NCBI GenBank assembly: GCA_949289045.1
Contig: CASEMN010000009.1
Coordinates: forward strand, 23,949-87,948
Direction of reading: 5' to 3'
Origin: an uncultured Oscillospiraceae bacterium
GTDB lineage: Bacteria; Bacillota; Clostridia; Oscillospirales; Acutalibacteraceae
DNA: 64,000 nucleotides
Shown here one piece after another: positions 35,637 to 43,675 of the stretch (position 1 is the stretch's first letter; each line of letters opens with the position of its first letter). The position numbers were made by a program, and so were the translations under genes. The notes beneath the pieces are model-generated. The model did no database searches. It was not told the origin of the DNA and saw only the letters and a list, made by a program, of their open reading frames with translations.

Positions 35637-36143
35637 ATGCAAGGCTTTAAAGAGATAAATATACGTGAAATCAAAAAAAGTGTACAGGAAATGATAAGCG
35701 ACGACTGGATGCTCATTACTGCCGGCGACGAAAAGGGCTGGAATACAATGACCGCAAGCTGGGGAGGCCTCGGCGAAATCTGGGGCAAGGATGCAGCTTT
35801 CGCATTTATACGCCCTCAGAGATACACTCTCGGATTTGTGGAAAAATCAGGAAAATTTACCCTGAGCTTTTTCGGCGGAGATTATAAAGATGAAATGAAA
35901 ATCTGCGGCAGCAAGTCCGGCAGAGACATCGACAAAGCCGCAGAAACGGGACTCAAGCCCCTATTCACCGACTCCACTACGGGAATAGAACAGGCAAAAG
36001 TTATAATGGTATGCCGCACAATGGCAGTGCAGCAGATAGACCCTGAAGGATTTATTGATCCGTCGGTTATGAAATGGTATCCGGAAAAGGATTTCCACAA
36101 AGTATTCATCGGCGAAATAGAAAAAGTATACGTTAAGGAATAA
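35637..36143 (+). CDS. Flavin reductase family protein
   Basis: The 168-residue protein fits the FMN-binding split-barrel flavin reductase family: MLITAGDEKGWNTMTASWGGLG, then FIRPQRYTLGFVEKSG and FTLSFFGGDYK (each shown in part). The family binds FMN and transfers electrons from NAD(P)H or acts as a flavin-binding redox protein. It has its own promoter-like TATAAT at 35595-35600 and AAGGAGAG before the ATG. It is a single-gene unit with a terminator at 36151-36205. Confidence 0.83.
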   Translation: MQGFKEINIREIKKSVQEMISDDWMLITAGDEKGWNTMTASWGGLGEIWGKDAAFAFIRPQRYTLGFVEKSGKFTLSFFGGDYKDEMKICGSKSGRDIDKAAETGLKPLFTDSTTGIEQAKVIMVCRTMAVQQIDPEGFIDPSVMKWYPEKDFHKVFIGEIEKVYVKE

Positions 36144-36150
36144 TTAAAAT

Positions 36151-36205
36151 AACAGCGGCAAATTCTTCTTTTGAAAAGAGGAAATTGCTGCTGTCTGTTT
36201 TTTCG
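36151..36205 (+). terminator. Terminator of the flavin reductase gene
   Basis: ACAGCGGCAAATT pairs imperfectly with AATTGCTGCTGT, followed by CTGTTTTTT. Confidence 0.7.
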
Positions 36206-36280
36206 GGGAAAAGTTAATTTTTATACTTTTTTCATCCGTTTATACATCTTCTTAAAAGTATCAGTTTATATTGATTTTCG

Positions 36281-36309
36281 TTGACCCATCACATAAAATT
36301 TGATAAAAT
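36281..36309 (+). promoter_or_regulatory. rpe promoter
   Basis: TTGACC (36281-36286) and TAAAAT (36304-36309) are 17 nt apart, 36 nt before the rpe start codon. Confidence 0.7.
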
Positions 36310-36345
36310 AAACTTAGTTATTTTTGCATATACGGAGGCGGTATT

Positions 36346-37014
36346 ATGGTAAAAATTTCACCCTCAATTCTATCCTGTGATTACTCAAGAATGGGAGAAG
36401 AATTCGTCAATATGGAGCGCTGCGGAGCCGACTGGCTTCACATCGACGTTATGGACGGTCATTTTGTACCAAACATAACCCTCGGCGCCCCTATAGTAAA
36501 GGCCATGCGCCACGTCACCCACCTTGTTTTTGATGTTCATCTTATGATAAGCGACCCCGTAAAATATATTCCTGATTTTCTTAAAGCCGGTGCGGATATA
36601 ATGACTTTCCACATTGAGTCTGATTCCGACCCAGCCGAGGCTATTAAACTTATTAAAGAAGCAGGAAAAACCCCGGGTATTGCCCTGAAACCCGCAACTC
36701 CCGCAGAGGCGGTTTTCCCTTACCTTAATGATATCGGAATGGTCCTTGTAATGACTGTTGAACCCGGTTTCGGAGGTCAGAGCTTTATGGTAGATATGGT
36801 GCCTAAAGTTGCCGCCGTAAAAGCTAAGTGCCAGCAGCTGGGGCTCGATAATATGTACATTCAGGTTGACGGCGGAATATCAGAAAAAACAATTACCCCT
36901 GTCGCTGAGGCAGGAGCAAATGTGTTTGTAGCCGGAAGTGCTATATTCGGTTCGGAAAACCCTGCAACAGCTATAAGCAATATGAAAAAGCTTGCTGACA
37001 GCGCAGGAAAATAA
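36346..37014 (+). CDS. rpe: Ribulose-phosphate 3-epimerase
   Basis: Rpe interconverts ribulose 5-phosphate and xylulose 5-phosphate. The 222-residue TIM barrel has HIDVMDGHFVPNIT, VFDVHLMI, VEPGFGGQSF and VDGGIS with the catalytic aspartates and metal-binding histidines. ACGGAGGCGG precedes the ATG. It is convergent with the mecA-like gene, the stops being only 3 nt apart. Confidence 0.97.
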   Translation: MVKISPSILSCDYSRMGEEFVNMERCGADWLHIDVMDGHFVPNITLGAPIVKAMRHVTHLVFDVHLMISDPVKYIPDFLKAGADIMTFHIESDSDPAEAIKLIKEAGKTPGIALKPATPAEAVFPYLNDIGMVLVMTVEPGFGGQSFMVDMVPKVAAVKAKCQQLGLDNMYIQVDGGISEKTITPVAEAGANVFVAGSAIFGSENPATAISNMKKLADSAGK

Positions 37015-37017
37015 CTG

Positions 37018-37590
37018 TTAAGCCAAACGTGAAAGCTTTGAAAGACAGTTTCTCTCACAAAGGCATTTCCACGCCTCCTGAGTTGAAGCTATAACGCTCT
37101 CACCTTTTATCCTTCTTGCAAATTCGCAGAGAAGACCTTTGGGATACTCGCCGCTGTTTAAAAAAATACGGTATTTACCGTTCATGCCGTAAAGTGCACT
37201 TTCGGGGCAGGAATTTCCCGTTTTAGTAAGCGCTTGGGCAGCTCTTGCGGCATTTTCGAGATTTTCAAATTCCCAAACATTTATAATTTTTTCTTTCAGA
37301 TTCTTTTTTACAAGAAGCCTTTTAGGCATTATATCGGAATCTCCTGAGAGAACTGTAAAATTAAGTACACATCCGCCTTTGAGTGAAGGCGTTGCTTCAA
37401 TAAGCATACGTCCCGAAGGGTCTATATCTCTTCCCAGCTCTATTCGAGCCATATCTAAAAGGGTCCAGATGACTCTGCGGGTTTCTATGTTAGAATAATC
37501 CATATCGTCGAAGGTTATGTCAAGGCCTTCAAGGTCTGACGGTGATAGCTCTATTATTATATTTTTGCTGTTGTCACTGCTTATCTTCAT
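37018..37590 (-). CDS. mecA: MecA-like adaptor protein
   Basis: The 190-residue protein resembles MecA/NegA-type ClpC adaptors. The N-terminus carries ELSPSDLEGLDITFDDMDYS, then ETRRVIWTLLDMAR and GGCVLNFTVLSG. The C-terminal half has the WEFENLENAARAAQAL helix and the YRIFLNSGEY pattern. MecA delivers substrates to the ClpCP protease. No clpC or competence genes are near. AGAGGAGGCAG precedes the ATG. Confidence 0.8.
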   Translation of the reverse strand: MKISSDNSKNIIIELSPSDLEGLDITFDDMDYSNIETRRVIWTLLDMARIELGRDIDPSGRMLIEATPSLKGGCVLNFTVLSGDSDIMPKRLLVKKNLKEKIINVWEFENLENAARAAQALTKTGNSCPESALYGMNGKYRIFLNSGEYPKGLLCEFARRIKGESVIASTQEAWKCLCERNCLSKLSRLA

Positions 37591-37603
37591 GGCTGCCTCC
37601 TCT

Positions 37604-37633
37604 TTTACAAAGATTACACTACTATCATAATAT
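37604..37633 (+). promoter_or_regulatory. Promoter of the Rnf-like gene group
   Basis: TTTACA (37604-37609) and TAATAT (37628-37633) are 18 nt apart, about 45 nt before the RnfD-like start. Confidence 0.5.
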
Positions 37634-37681
37634 CCGGCAAACCTGTCCGCAATGAATAAATAATGGTAAGGAATGATACTT

Positions 37682-38734
37682 TTGAAATTTTTCGGTAACG
37701 GTAAAATCGAACTAAATCATAACAGCATACGCAATTATATGGCGGACATGCTCATTATGTCAGCCGCTCCCGCAGCTGTATCAGTATATTATTACGGCTG
37801 GAGGGCTGTATTAATTATCGCAATTTCGGCATTAACCGCTGTTATATGTGAATACCTGGCTTGTGCAATAACGAAAAAGGAAAACTCCCTTTCGGATTTA
37901 TCTGCCCTTTTTACAGGCGTGATAATCGCACTGATGCTGCCCGTTTCGGTTCCCCTCTGGATGCCCGCCGTTGGCAGCGCCTTTGCCATTTTAGTGGCAA
38001 AGCTCCCCTTCGGAAGCACAACTAAAACACCCTTTGTCCCCGCTGCCGCCGGACTCGCATTCCTTATAATCTGCTGGCCCACAGGTATGTTTAAGTTCCC
38101 TGCCCCCGGCGCCGAAGTTCTTGCGGCAAGCGATCCACTTTTCGTTTCAGAAACCTCCCTTGCCGGAATGCTTAAAACAGGAAACTCTTTAAGCCCCGAC
38201 TGGTTTAACTACTTCGATGTTTTCGTAGGAATGATTCCCGGTGCCATGGGCACTACAAGTATGCTGGTCTGTGCAGCTTTGGCTCTCTATCTTCTCATAA
38301 GATACCCTGACCGCTGGATATCCTCAGCAGGATTTGTAGCCGTCTGCGCATTCTTTGCCGTAATCTTCCCCAGAGTTATGTCGGGAAGAAAGATGTCCCT
38401 CGTCATGGAGCTTGCATCAGGAATGCTTCTTTTCTGTGCGATTTTCCTTATTACCGACCCCGCAACACAACCCGCTTCCCTTATTTCAAAGCTTTTATAC
38501 GGAATGTCCGCAGGAGCTTTATGTATGCTTATCAGATACGTAGGTCCCTACGAAGACGGCTCTGTATTTGCGGTACTTCTTATAAATGCCGTATGGCCCG
38601 TTATTGACCCGTTTATAGAAAAATATCTTGTTTCTTCCGGCAAGCATAAAAAAGAAAAACCTGAAAAGAAAGAGCGAAAAAAATCAAAGAAAGCTTTTTT
38701 AAAGAAGAAGAAGGAGGCGGAGATAAATGGCTAA
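37682..38734 (+). CDS. RnfD/NqrB-like membrane protein lacking the FMN-attachment motif
   Basis: The roughly 350-residue protein has about nine transmembrane segments and the NqrB/RnfD layout, including IRNYMADMLIMSAAPA and PGAMGTTSMLVCAALALYLL. In canonical RnfD an S-G/A-A-T-P motif carries a covalent FMN just before that last segment. Here the region reads SETSLAGMLKTGNS, as if those residues were deleted. The C-terminus is a lysine-rich tail (KKEKPEKKERKKSKK). The start is uncertain. I prefer the TTG at 37682, 9 nt after TAAGGA; the ATG at 37673 abuts that site. Its end overlaps the RnfE-like start by 8 nt. Confidence 0.78.
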   Translation: MKFFGNGKIELNHNSIRNYMADMLIMSAAPAAVSVYYYGWRAVLIIAISALTAVICEYLACAITKKENSLSDLSALFTGVIIALMLPVSVPLWMPAVGSAFAILVAKLPFGSTTKTPFVPAAAGLAFLIICWPTGMFKFPAPGAEVLAASDPLFVSETSLAGMLKTGNSLSPDWFNYFDVFVGMIPGAMGTTSMLVCAALALYLLIRYPDRWISSAGFVAVCAFFAVIFPRVMSGRKMSLVMELASGMLLFCAIFLITDPATQPASLISKLLYGMSAGALCMLIRYVGPYEDGSVFAVLLINAVWPVIDPFIEKYLVSSGKHKKEKPEKKERKKSKKAFLKKKKEAEING

Positions 38735-40820
38735 ATATAAAACATCCTCTGAACCGGATACCAAAAAAATATTTGAAAACGGAATTCTAAGCCGAAATCC
38801 CGTTCTCGTCTATGCAATAGGTATCTGTCCTCTTATTGCCGTTGCAAAAAGTGCGGCAACCGCCTGCGTTTTAGCTATACTTTCTGCAATTCTTCTTATT
38901 GTATTAGAGGTTTTAACAGCCCTTATTCTTAAAAAAATGCCAAAATGGCTCAGAGTCGGCGTTTACGCTTTGCTCGGCGTTTTGATTATAATACCTTTCT
39001 ATATGCTTATGAGCGTTTATATGCCCTCTATTGAAGTAAGCCTCGGAATATATATTCCCCTTTTGGCCGTAAATTCCCTTAACGTTCAGCGCTGCGAAGC
39101 TTTCGCAATAAAACACAGCGTAAAGAATGCCTTTTTAGATGCTGTTGCAAACTCCATAGGATATGCAATCCCGCTGATCCTTACTGGAATACTGAGAGAA
39201 GCTCTCGGTTCCAGCCGAATTTTTGGATATTATATTGACGCTCTTCCTCAGGCAGACGGATTTTTAATGCCTTTCTGCGGATTTATCATATTGGGCTTTG
39301 TTGCCGCATTTATTAATTTTATGAGGAACAAATTCAGAATAGGCGAAGAATTTGACGCCAGAGGAAACGACTTTGTATTAGACAAACAAAAAGATAAAGA
39401 ACTTTATAATGATGAAGATGAAGATTCTCTTCAAAATGAAATAACCGTCGTACCCGAAAGCATTCAAGATACAGCTCCCGCTGCTGTTCCGGAGGTAAAA
39501 GTCACGCAAGCTCCTACTGAATCAGATCCTTCTGCAAGTTTTGAATCTTCAGTAAACAGAATAATGCATAAATGGGCTTCCGAAAATGACAGCGAAATAT
39601 CACCGGAAATAAATGTACAGGAAGAGAAAACAGAAATTTCCGAACAGACGGAAGTAACTGATACAAAAGCAGCTGCTGTCCCCGATATATTAGCTGCAAC
39701 AGTCACAGAAGAGACTGTTGCTTCCACTGAAGCAGCTGAAACTCCGGCTCCTAAAAAGACTACACGCAAACGTACTACTAAAAAGGCAGCAGAAGTTAAT
39801 GGAGACGCTGCCAACTCAAGTGTTTCCGCTACTGATACAGCTGCTGCCGTTGCCACAGAAACTGCTTCCACTGAAGCCGTTGAAACTCCGGCTCCTAAAA
39901 AGACTACACGTAAGCGTACTACTAAGAAAGCAGTAGAAACTAAAGCAGACACTGCCGACTCAAGTGTTTCCGCTACTGATACAGTAGATGCCGTTGTCTC
40001 GGGAACTGCTTCCGCTGAAACAGTTGACGCTCCTGCTCCTAAAAAGACCACACGCAAGAGTACTACCAAGAAAGCAGCAGAAACTAAAGCAGACGCTGCT
40101 GACTCAAGCGTTTCCGCTACTGATACAGCTGCTGCCGTTGCCACAGAAGCTGCTTCCACTGAAATAACTGAAGCTCCGGCTCCCAAAAAGACCACACGCA
40201 AGCGTACCACTAAGAAAGCGGCAGAAACTAAAGCAGACGCTGCTGATGCAAGTGTTTCCGCTACTGATACAGCTGCTGCCGTTGCCACAGAAACTGCTTC
40301 CTCTGAAACAGTTGAAGCTCCGGCTCCCAAAAAGACCACCCGCAAGCGTACTACCAAAAAAGCAGCAGAAACTAAAGCAGACGCTGCTGACTCAAGCGTT
40401 TCCGCTACTGATACAGCTGCTGCCGTTGCCACAGAAGCTGCTTCCACTGAAACAGCTGAAGCTCCGGCTCCTAAAAAGACCACACGTAAGCGTACTACCA
40501 AGAAAGCAGCAGAAACTAAAGCAGACGCTGCTGATGCAAGCGTTTCCGCTACTGATACAGCTGCTGCCGTTGCCACAGAAGCTGCTTCCACTGAAATAAC
40601 TGAAGCTACGGCTCCCAAAAAGACCACCCGCAAGCGTACTACTAAGAAAGCAGCAGAAGTTAATGCAGAAACTGCTGATGCAACCGCTGCGGAAGATGCG
40701 GGACAAGCCCCTGTTTCCTCCGAAACATCGGCCCCTAAAAAGACTACACGCAAGCGCACTACTAAAAAGGCAACCGAAACCGCTGAACCGACACAAGAAA
40801 CCATGCCTAAGGAGGATTGA
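38727..40820 (+). CDS. RnfE-like membrane protein with long basic repeat tail
   Basis: The 697-residue protein starts with an RnfE/NqrD-like six-helix domain (residues 1 to about 203) containing IGICPLIAVA, YIPLLAV and REALG. The second cluster cysteine of RnfE (canonical VTNCIVxGRAEAFA) is replaced: this protein reads VNSLNVQRCEAFA. A linker rich in acidic residues follows, to about residue 338. Then come six near-exact 48-residue repeats and two shorter ones, each with PKKTTRKRTTKKA. The tail is probably cytoplasmic by the positive-inside rule. No known Rnf subunit has such a tail to my knowledge. Confidence 0.8.
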   Translation: MAKYKTSSEPDTKKIFENGILSRNPVLVYAIGICPLIAVAKSAATACVLAILSAILLIVLEVLTALILKKMPKWLRVGVYALLGVLIIIPFYMLMSVYMPSIEVSLGIYIPLLAVNSLNVQRCEAFAIKHSVKNAFLDAVANSIGYAIPLILTGILREALGSSRIFGYYIDALPQADGFLMPFCGFIILGFVAAFINFMRNKFRIGEEFDARGNDFVLDKQKDKELYNDEDEDSLQNEITVVPESIQDTAPAAVPEVKVTQAPTESDPSASFESSVNRIMHKWASENDSEISPEINVQEEKTEISEQTEVTDTKAAAVPDILAATVTEETVASTEAAETPAPKKTTRKRTTKKAAEVNGDAANSSVSATDTAAAVATETASTEAVETPAPKKTTRKRTTKKAVETKADTADSSVSATDTVDAVVSGTASAETVDAPAPKKTTRKSTTKKAAETKADAADSSVSATDTAAAVATEAASTEITEAPAPKKTTRKRTTKKAAETKADAADASVSATDTAAAVATETASSETVEAPAPKKTTRKRTTKKAAETKADAADSSVSATDTAAAVATEAASTETAEAPAPKKTTRKRTTKKAAETKADAADASVSATDTAAAVATEAASTEITEATAPKKTTRKRTTKKAAEVNAETADATAAEDAGQAPVSSETSAPKKTTRKRTTKKATETAEPTQETMPKED
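39741..40772 (+). repeat. In-frame 144-bp tandem repeats
   Basis: Units start at 39741, 39885, 40029, 40173, 40317, 40461 and 40605, and a shorter last unit begins near 40731. Each 144-bp unit encodes 48 residues: a basic block APKKTTRKRTTKKA, then ETKADAADSSVSATDT, then an Ala/Thr/Glu-rich stretch. Copies 3 to 6 are nearly identical in DNA, which points to recent expansion or gene conversion. Copy number probably varies between strains. Confidence 0.95.
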
Positions 40821-40822
40821 TT

Positions 40823-41419
40823 ATGAACTTATTTATTGATTTTATAATAACTGCTCTTTACGCTGCGTTTTTTCAAAATATAGTTTTAAGCGGCGGTTAC
40901 GGCGTAGGTGAAGCCGTAAGAATAGGAAGCAGACCTAAGCAGATAGGTGTAGTTTCCATATTCGTAATGATTTTCTCCGTTCTGTCTGCTTCGGCCTGCC
41001 GTGCCTTCGACCTTATTCCCCAGGTAAACGCCTCCGGATTTATAGAGCATCTGCTTATTTTTGCAGGAACGGAATTTATAATCTATCTTTTGGTAATCCT
41101 TATTATGATAAAAGGCTTTAAGGCTTCCAAAAACTTTTCAAAACTTATAGGTATTGCAGGATTTAATACTCTTGTTTTGGCCATTCCGCTTTTAAACAGA
41201 ATGAGTTCCTCAAGCGGAATAATAGAATCTTTGGGCATGGCAATAGGCGCTGGCGTTGCATTTATAGTTGCCACAGTTCTTATTAGCGTTGGCATACAGC
41301 GCATTAAAACCAATAAGGAACTTCCCGAAAGCTTCAAATTTACTCCTGCGGTTTTCATTTATATCGGACTTCTCGCCCTCGCCTTTATGGGATTTTCGGG
41401 ACAGTCACTTTTCGTTTAA
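40823..41419 (+). CDS. RnfA-like membrane protein lacking cluster cysteines
   Basis: The 198-residue six-helix protein aligns with RnfA/NqrE. The opening pattern FQNIVLSGGYG matches canonical VNNFVLxxFLG, and the end LLALAFMGFSG is conserved. In canonical RnfA two cysteines (in GLCPF and TTNCAVLG) help hold a [2Fe-2S] cluster within the membrane. Here the same places read GVGEA and GFNTLVLA, so both are gone. I chose the ATG at 40823 with AAGGAGG 7 nt upstream, 3 nt past the RnfE-like stop. Confidence 0.8.
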   Translation: MNLFIDFIITALYAAFFQNIVLSGGYGVGEAVRIGSRPKQIGVVSIFVMIFSVLSASACRAFDLIPQVNASGFIEHLLIFAGTEFIIYLLVILIMIKGFKASKNFSKLIGIAGFNTLVLAIPLLNRMSSSSGIIESLGMAIGAGVAFIVATVLISVGIQRIKTNKELPESFKFTPAVFIYIGLLALAFMGFSGQSLFV

Positions 41420-41436
41420 GAAAGGCATGAATTTCT

Positions 41437-42687
41437 ATGGCAAAGAGGAACAGGCGCTTTAACGCCTATAAAACCGACAGTTATTACGGCTTTTCTAAAG
41501 AATATCCCGAAGGGGGAAAAAGTCCCGACGGACGTTATAATAAAAGAGTTATAAAAGGAAAAATTTTTTCCGGAATTAAAATATTTATAGCTTTTGCCCT
41601 CTTATTCACTTTCGTTTACTTCAGCGTAACGCTTATGCTTGATGTTTCAGACCTGCCTATTGCTACTCAGGCGCCTTCCGACGCAGAAGGCGGTGCAGCT
41701 GCCACTCCGACGGAAGAAGAGACAACTCCAGCCCCTCAGGAAACCGCAGTTAAAGGCGTTTACATCCAGGCCGGCACATTTTCGACCCCTGAGGCAGCAA
41801 AAGAATTTGCTGAAAACGCAATTTTAAAAGGCATTAACAGCGTAGTTATAGATATGAAAAATTCTGACGGAACAATAGCTTATCCGACTGCTGTTGCCGC
41901 TGCACAGGATGCCGAAGCTGCAGAGGGAGCAACAGAAAATCTTTCTGAAATACTCTCCGCTCTTCAGGACGGCGGACTTGACGTTATAGGCGTCGTAAAC
42001 TGTTTCAACGACCCGTTGATGGCCAGAGCAAACACCGATATGGCGGTTCACTACAACAACACCAATGTGCTTTGGATCGACAACAGTCTCGAAAAAGGTG
42101 GAAAACCTTGGCTGAACCCCTATTCTCAGGACGCCCGAAACTATCTTACTGATATTATTAAGGAAGTTGCGGCCATGCCCGTTGACAGAATTATCCTTTC
42201 AGGAGTACAGTTCCCCTCAGGATATTCTCTTGACCTTGCCACATATGATGGCGAAGAGACAGGCGAAAGCAGAAACCAAACGCTGGTATCCTTTATTGAG
42301 CAAGCCGAAAGTGCTGCCGGGGAAGGAAAAATCATCGTCTCCATGACCGGCGACGGTGCAATTAACGGAAACTCTGATCTTTACGACGGCAATCTTCTCG
42401 ACAGCGGAATATCCTGTGCCGCTCCCGATATGCGTCTTTCTCAGATGAAAAATGTAAAGCTTGGCGATAAAACCTATGCTTCTCCCGCTTCTCAGGCAGA
42501 TGAGTTTATGCCCTTAGCTGTAAGCCAGCTTTCGCAACGTGCAAAAGTAGGCGGAAAAGAGATTACACTCTATCCAATAATTGAAGCCGATTCCCTTGAA
42601 GACGCTCAGAGCACAATTGATATTCTTAAAAACAACTCAATTGACGGATATATTTTATATAACTCAAACGCTAATTACGGATTTTAA
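41437..42687 (+). CDS. Membrane-anchored putative glycoside hydrolase (DUF4015-like)
   Basis: The 416-residue protein has a basic cytoplasmic N-terminus of about 45 residues and one transmembrane helix (IFIAFALLFTFVYFSVTLML). A Thr/Glu/Pro-rich spacer (residues about 75-105) leads to a TIM-barrel-like outer domain with INSVVIDMKNSDGTI, WIDNSL, NPYSQDARNYL and DRIILSGVQFP. This resembles DUF4015 putative glycosyl hydrolases. The domain lies outside the cell. It follows the RnfA-like gene by 17 nt and is probably in the same operon. The substrate is unknown. Confidence 0.72.
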   Translation: MAKRNRRFNAYKTDSYYGFSKEYPEGGKSPDGRYNKRVIKGKIFSGIKIFIAFALLFTFVYFSVTLMLDVSDLPIATQAPSDAEGGAAATPTEEETTPAPQETAVKGVYIQAGTFSTPEAAKEFAENAILKGINSVVIDMKNSDGTIAYPTAVAAAQDAEAAEGATENLSEILSALQDGGLDVIGVVNCFNDPLMARANTDMAVHYNNTNVLWIDNSLEKGGKPWLNPYSQDARNYLTDIIKEVAAMPVDRIILSGVQFPSGYSLDLATYDGEETGESRNQTLVSFIEQAESAAGEGKIIVSMTGDGAINGNSDLYDGNLLDSGISCAAPDMRLSQMKNVKLGDKTYASPASQADEFMPLAVSQLSQRAKVGGKEITLYPIIEADSLEDAQSTIDILKNNSIDGYILYNSNANYGF

Positions 42688-42702
42688 TCGGAGGCTTTAG
42701 CT

Positions 42703-43515
42703 ATGTACACATGGGAAAGGATACCTCTCGAAGGCATCTTTAATACAAGGGATTTAGGCGGTATTGAAACGGCAGACGGCAAAAAAATAAAGCCCTGCCG
42801 TCTCATAAGAAGCGGTGAGCTTTTTAATCTCAGCGATAATGACAAGCAAACCCTTACAGACCGCTATTCGCTGAAAAAGGTTATAGATTTCAGAACCGGT
42901 GCCGAACGCAGCGAAAAGCCCGACCCCATACTGGATAATGTTCAGTATATCTGGGCTCCAATAATGAGCGAGGAAGCCATGGGCATCACTCACGACGAAG
43001 AAAGTGAGCGTGATGTCATTGCCGAGCTGTTCAGTTATCTTCAAGAGAATCAGTTAACTTTAGTTGACTATATGACAGGCATATATAAAATTCTTCTTTC
43101 AACACAGCAGGCACAGCGTGAATACGGACGCTTTTTCAGAGAGCTGCTTTCAAACGAAAGCGGTTCGGTGCTTTGGCATTGCAGCGCCGGCAAGGACAGA
43201 GTGGGCGTTGGAACAGCTCTTTTGCTTACCGCTTTGGGAGTTCCGAGGGATGTCATTATCAAAGATTATCTGATGACAAATACATTTACAAACTCCGAAT
43301 ATGAAAACGCCGTTAAATTTTTGAAATCTCAAAATGCCGATGAAGCTGTGATAAACGGAATTGAAGGTGTTTTCAAAGTACGTGAAAGCTATATTATGGC
43401 TTCTCTAAACTATATAGAAGCAAATTATGGCTCAGTAAATGAATACATAAACAACGCCCTCGGCATAACGAAGGATGAAATTGCAGCTTTGCAGAATATG
43501 TATCTCGAAAATTAA
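42703..43515 (+). CDS. Tyrosine-protein-phosphatase-like protein
   Basis: The 270-residue protein begins FNTRDLGGIETADGKKI, followed by RSGELFNLSDND and the active-site loop HCSAGKDRVGVG (CX5R with Cys and Arg present). This pattern is typical of the bacterial Y_phosphatase3 family, which dephosphorylates tyrosine or other phosphoester substrates. It lacks a signal peptide. GGAGG precedes the ATG, 15 nt after the glycosidase-like gene, so it is probably the last gene of the Rnf-like operon, ending at the terminator at 43527-43575. Confidence 0.88.
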   Translation: MYTWERIPLEGIFNTRDLGGIETADGKKIKPCRLIRSGELFNLSDNDKQTLTDRYSLKKVIDFRTGAERSEKPDPILDNVQYIWAPIMSEEAMGITHDEESERDVIAELFSYLQENQLTLVDYMTGIYKILLSTQQAQREYGRFFRELLSNESGSVLWHCSAGKDRVGVGTALLLTALGVPRDVIIKDYLMTNTFTNSEYENAVKFLKSQNADEAVINGIEGVFKVRESYIMASLNYIEANYGSVNEYINNALGITKDEIAALQNMYLEN

Positions 43516-43526
43516 TAAATATTTTT

Positions 43527-43575
43527 CCCCGTAAAAGCCGCATTGTATTTACACTTTGCAGCTTTTACGGGTTAT
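43527..43575 (+). terminator. Terminator of the Rnf-like operon
   Basis: CCCGTAAAAGC pairs with GCTTTTACGGG around a 22-nt loop and is followed by TTATTTTG. Confidence 0.75.
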
Positions 43576-43675
43576 TTTGACAAAATTTTCTTACATTCAT
43601 TATGCCGCACAAATATCGTCGGTCTGTTTTTACTTATTCATACAACAATGAATCTTAAACGAAGAGGGGATCTTT

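Noticed and set aside
37673..37675. ATG as start of the RnfD-like gene
   Set aside because: It directly abuts the TAAGGA site with no spacer. The TTG 9 nt on has normal spacing, like the starts at 45330 and 26022. The difference is only three residues and remains open.
39741..40772. Possible CRISPR-like array
   Set aside because: The units are 144 bp, tandem with no variable spacers, and in frame within one protein.
39464..40804. A 446-codon open frame on the minus strand, antisense to the repeat tail
   Set aside because: It is a by-product of the 144-bp repeats, which happen to lack stops in that frame. Its product is monotonous, it has no ribosome binding site, and it lies fully antisense to a coherent gene with proper operon context.
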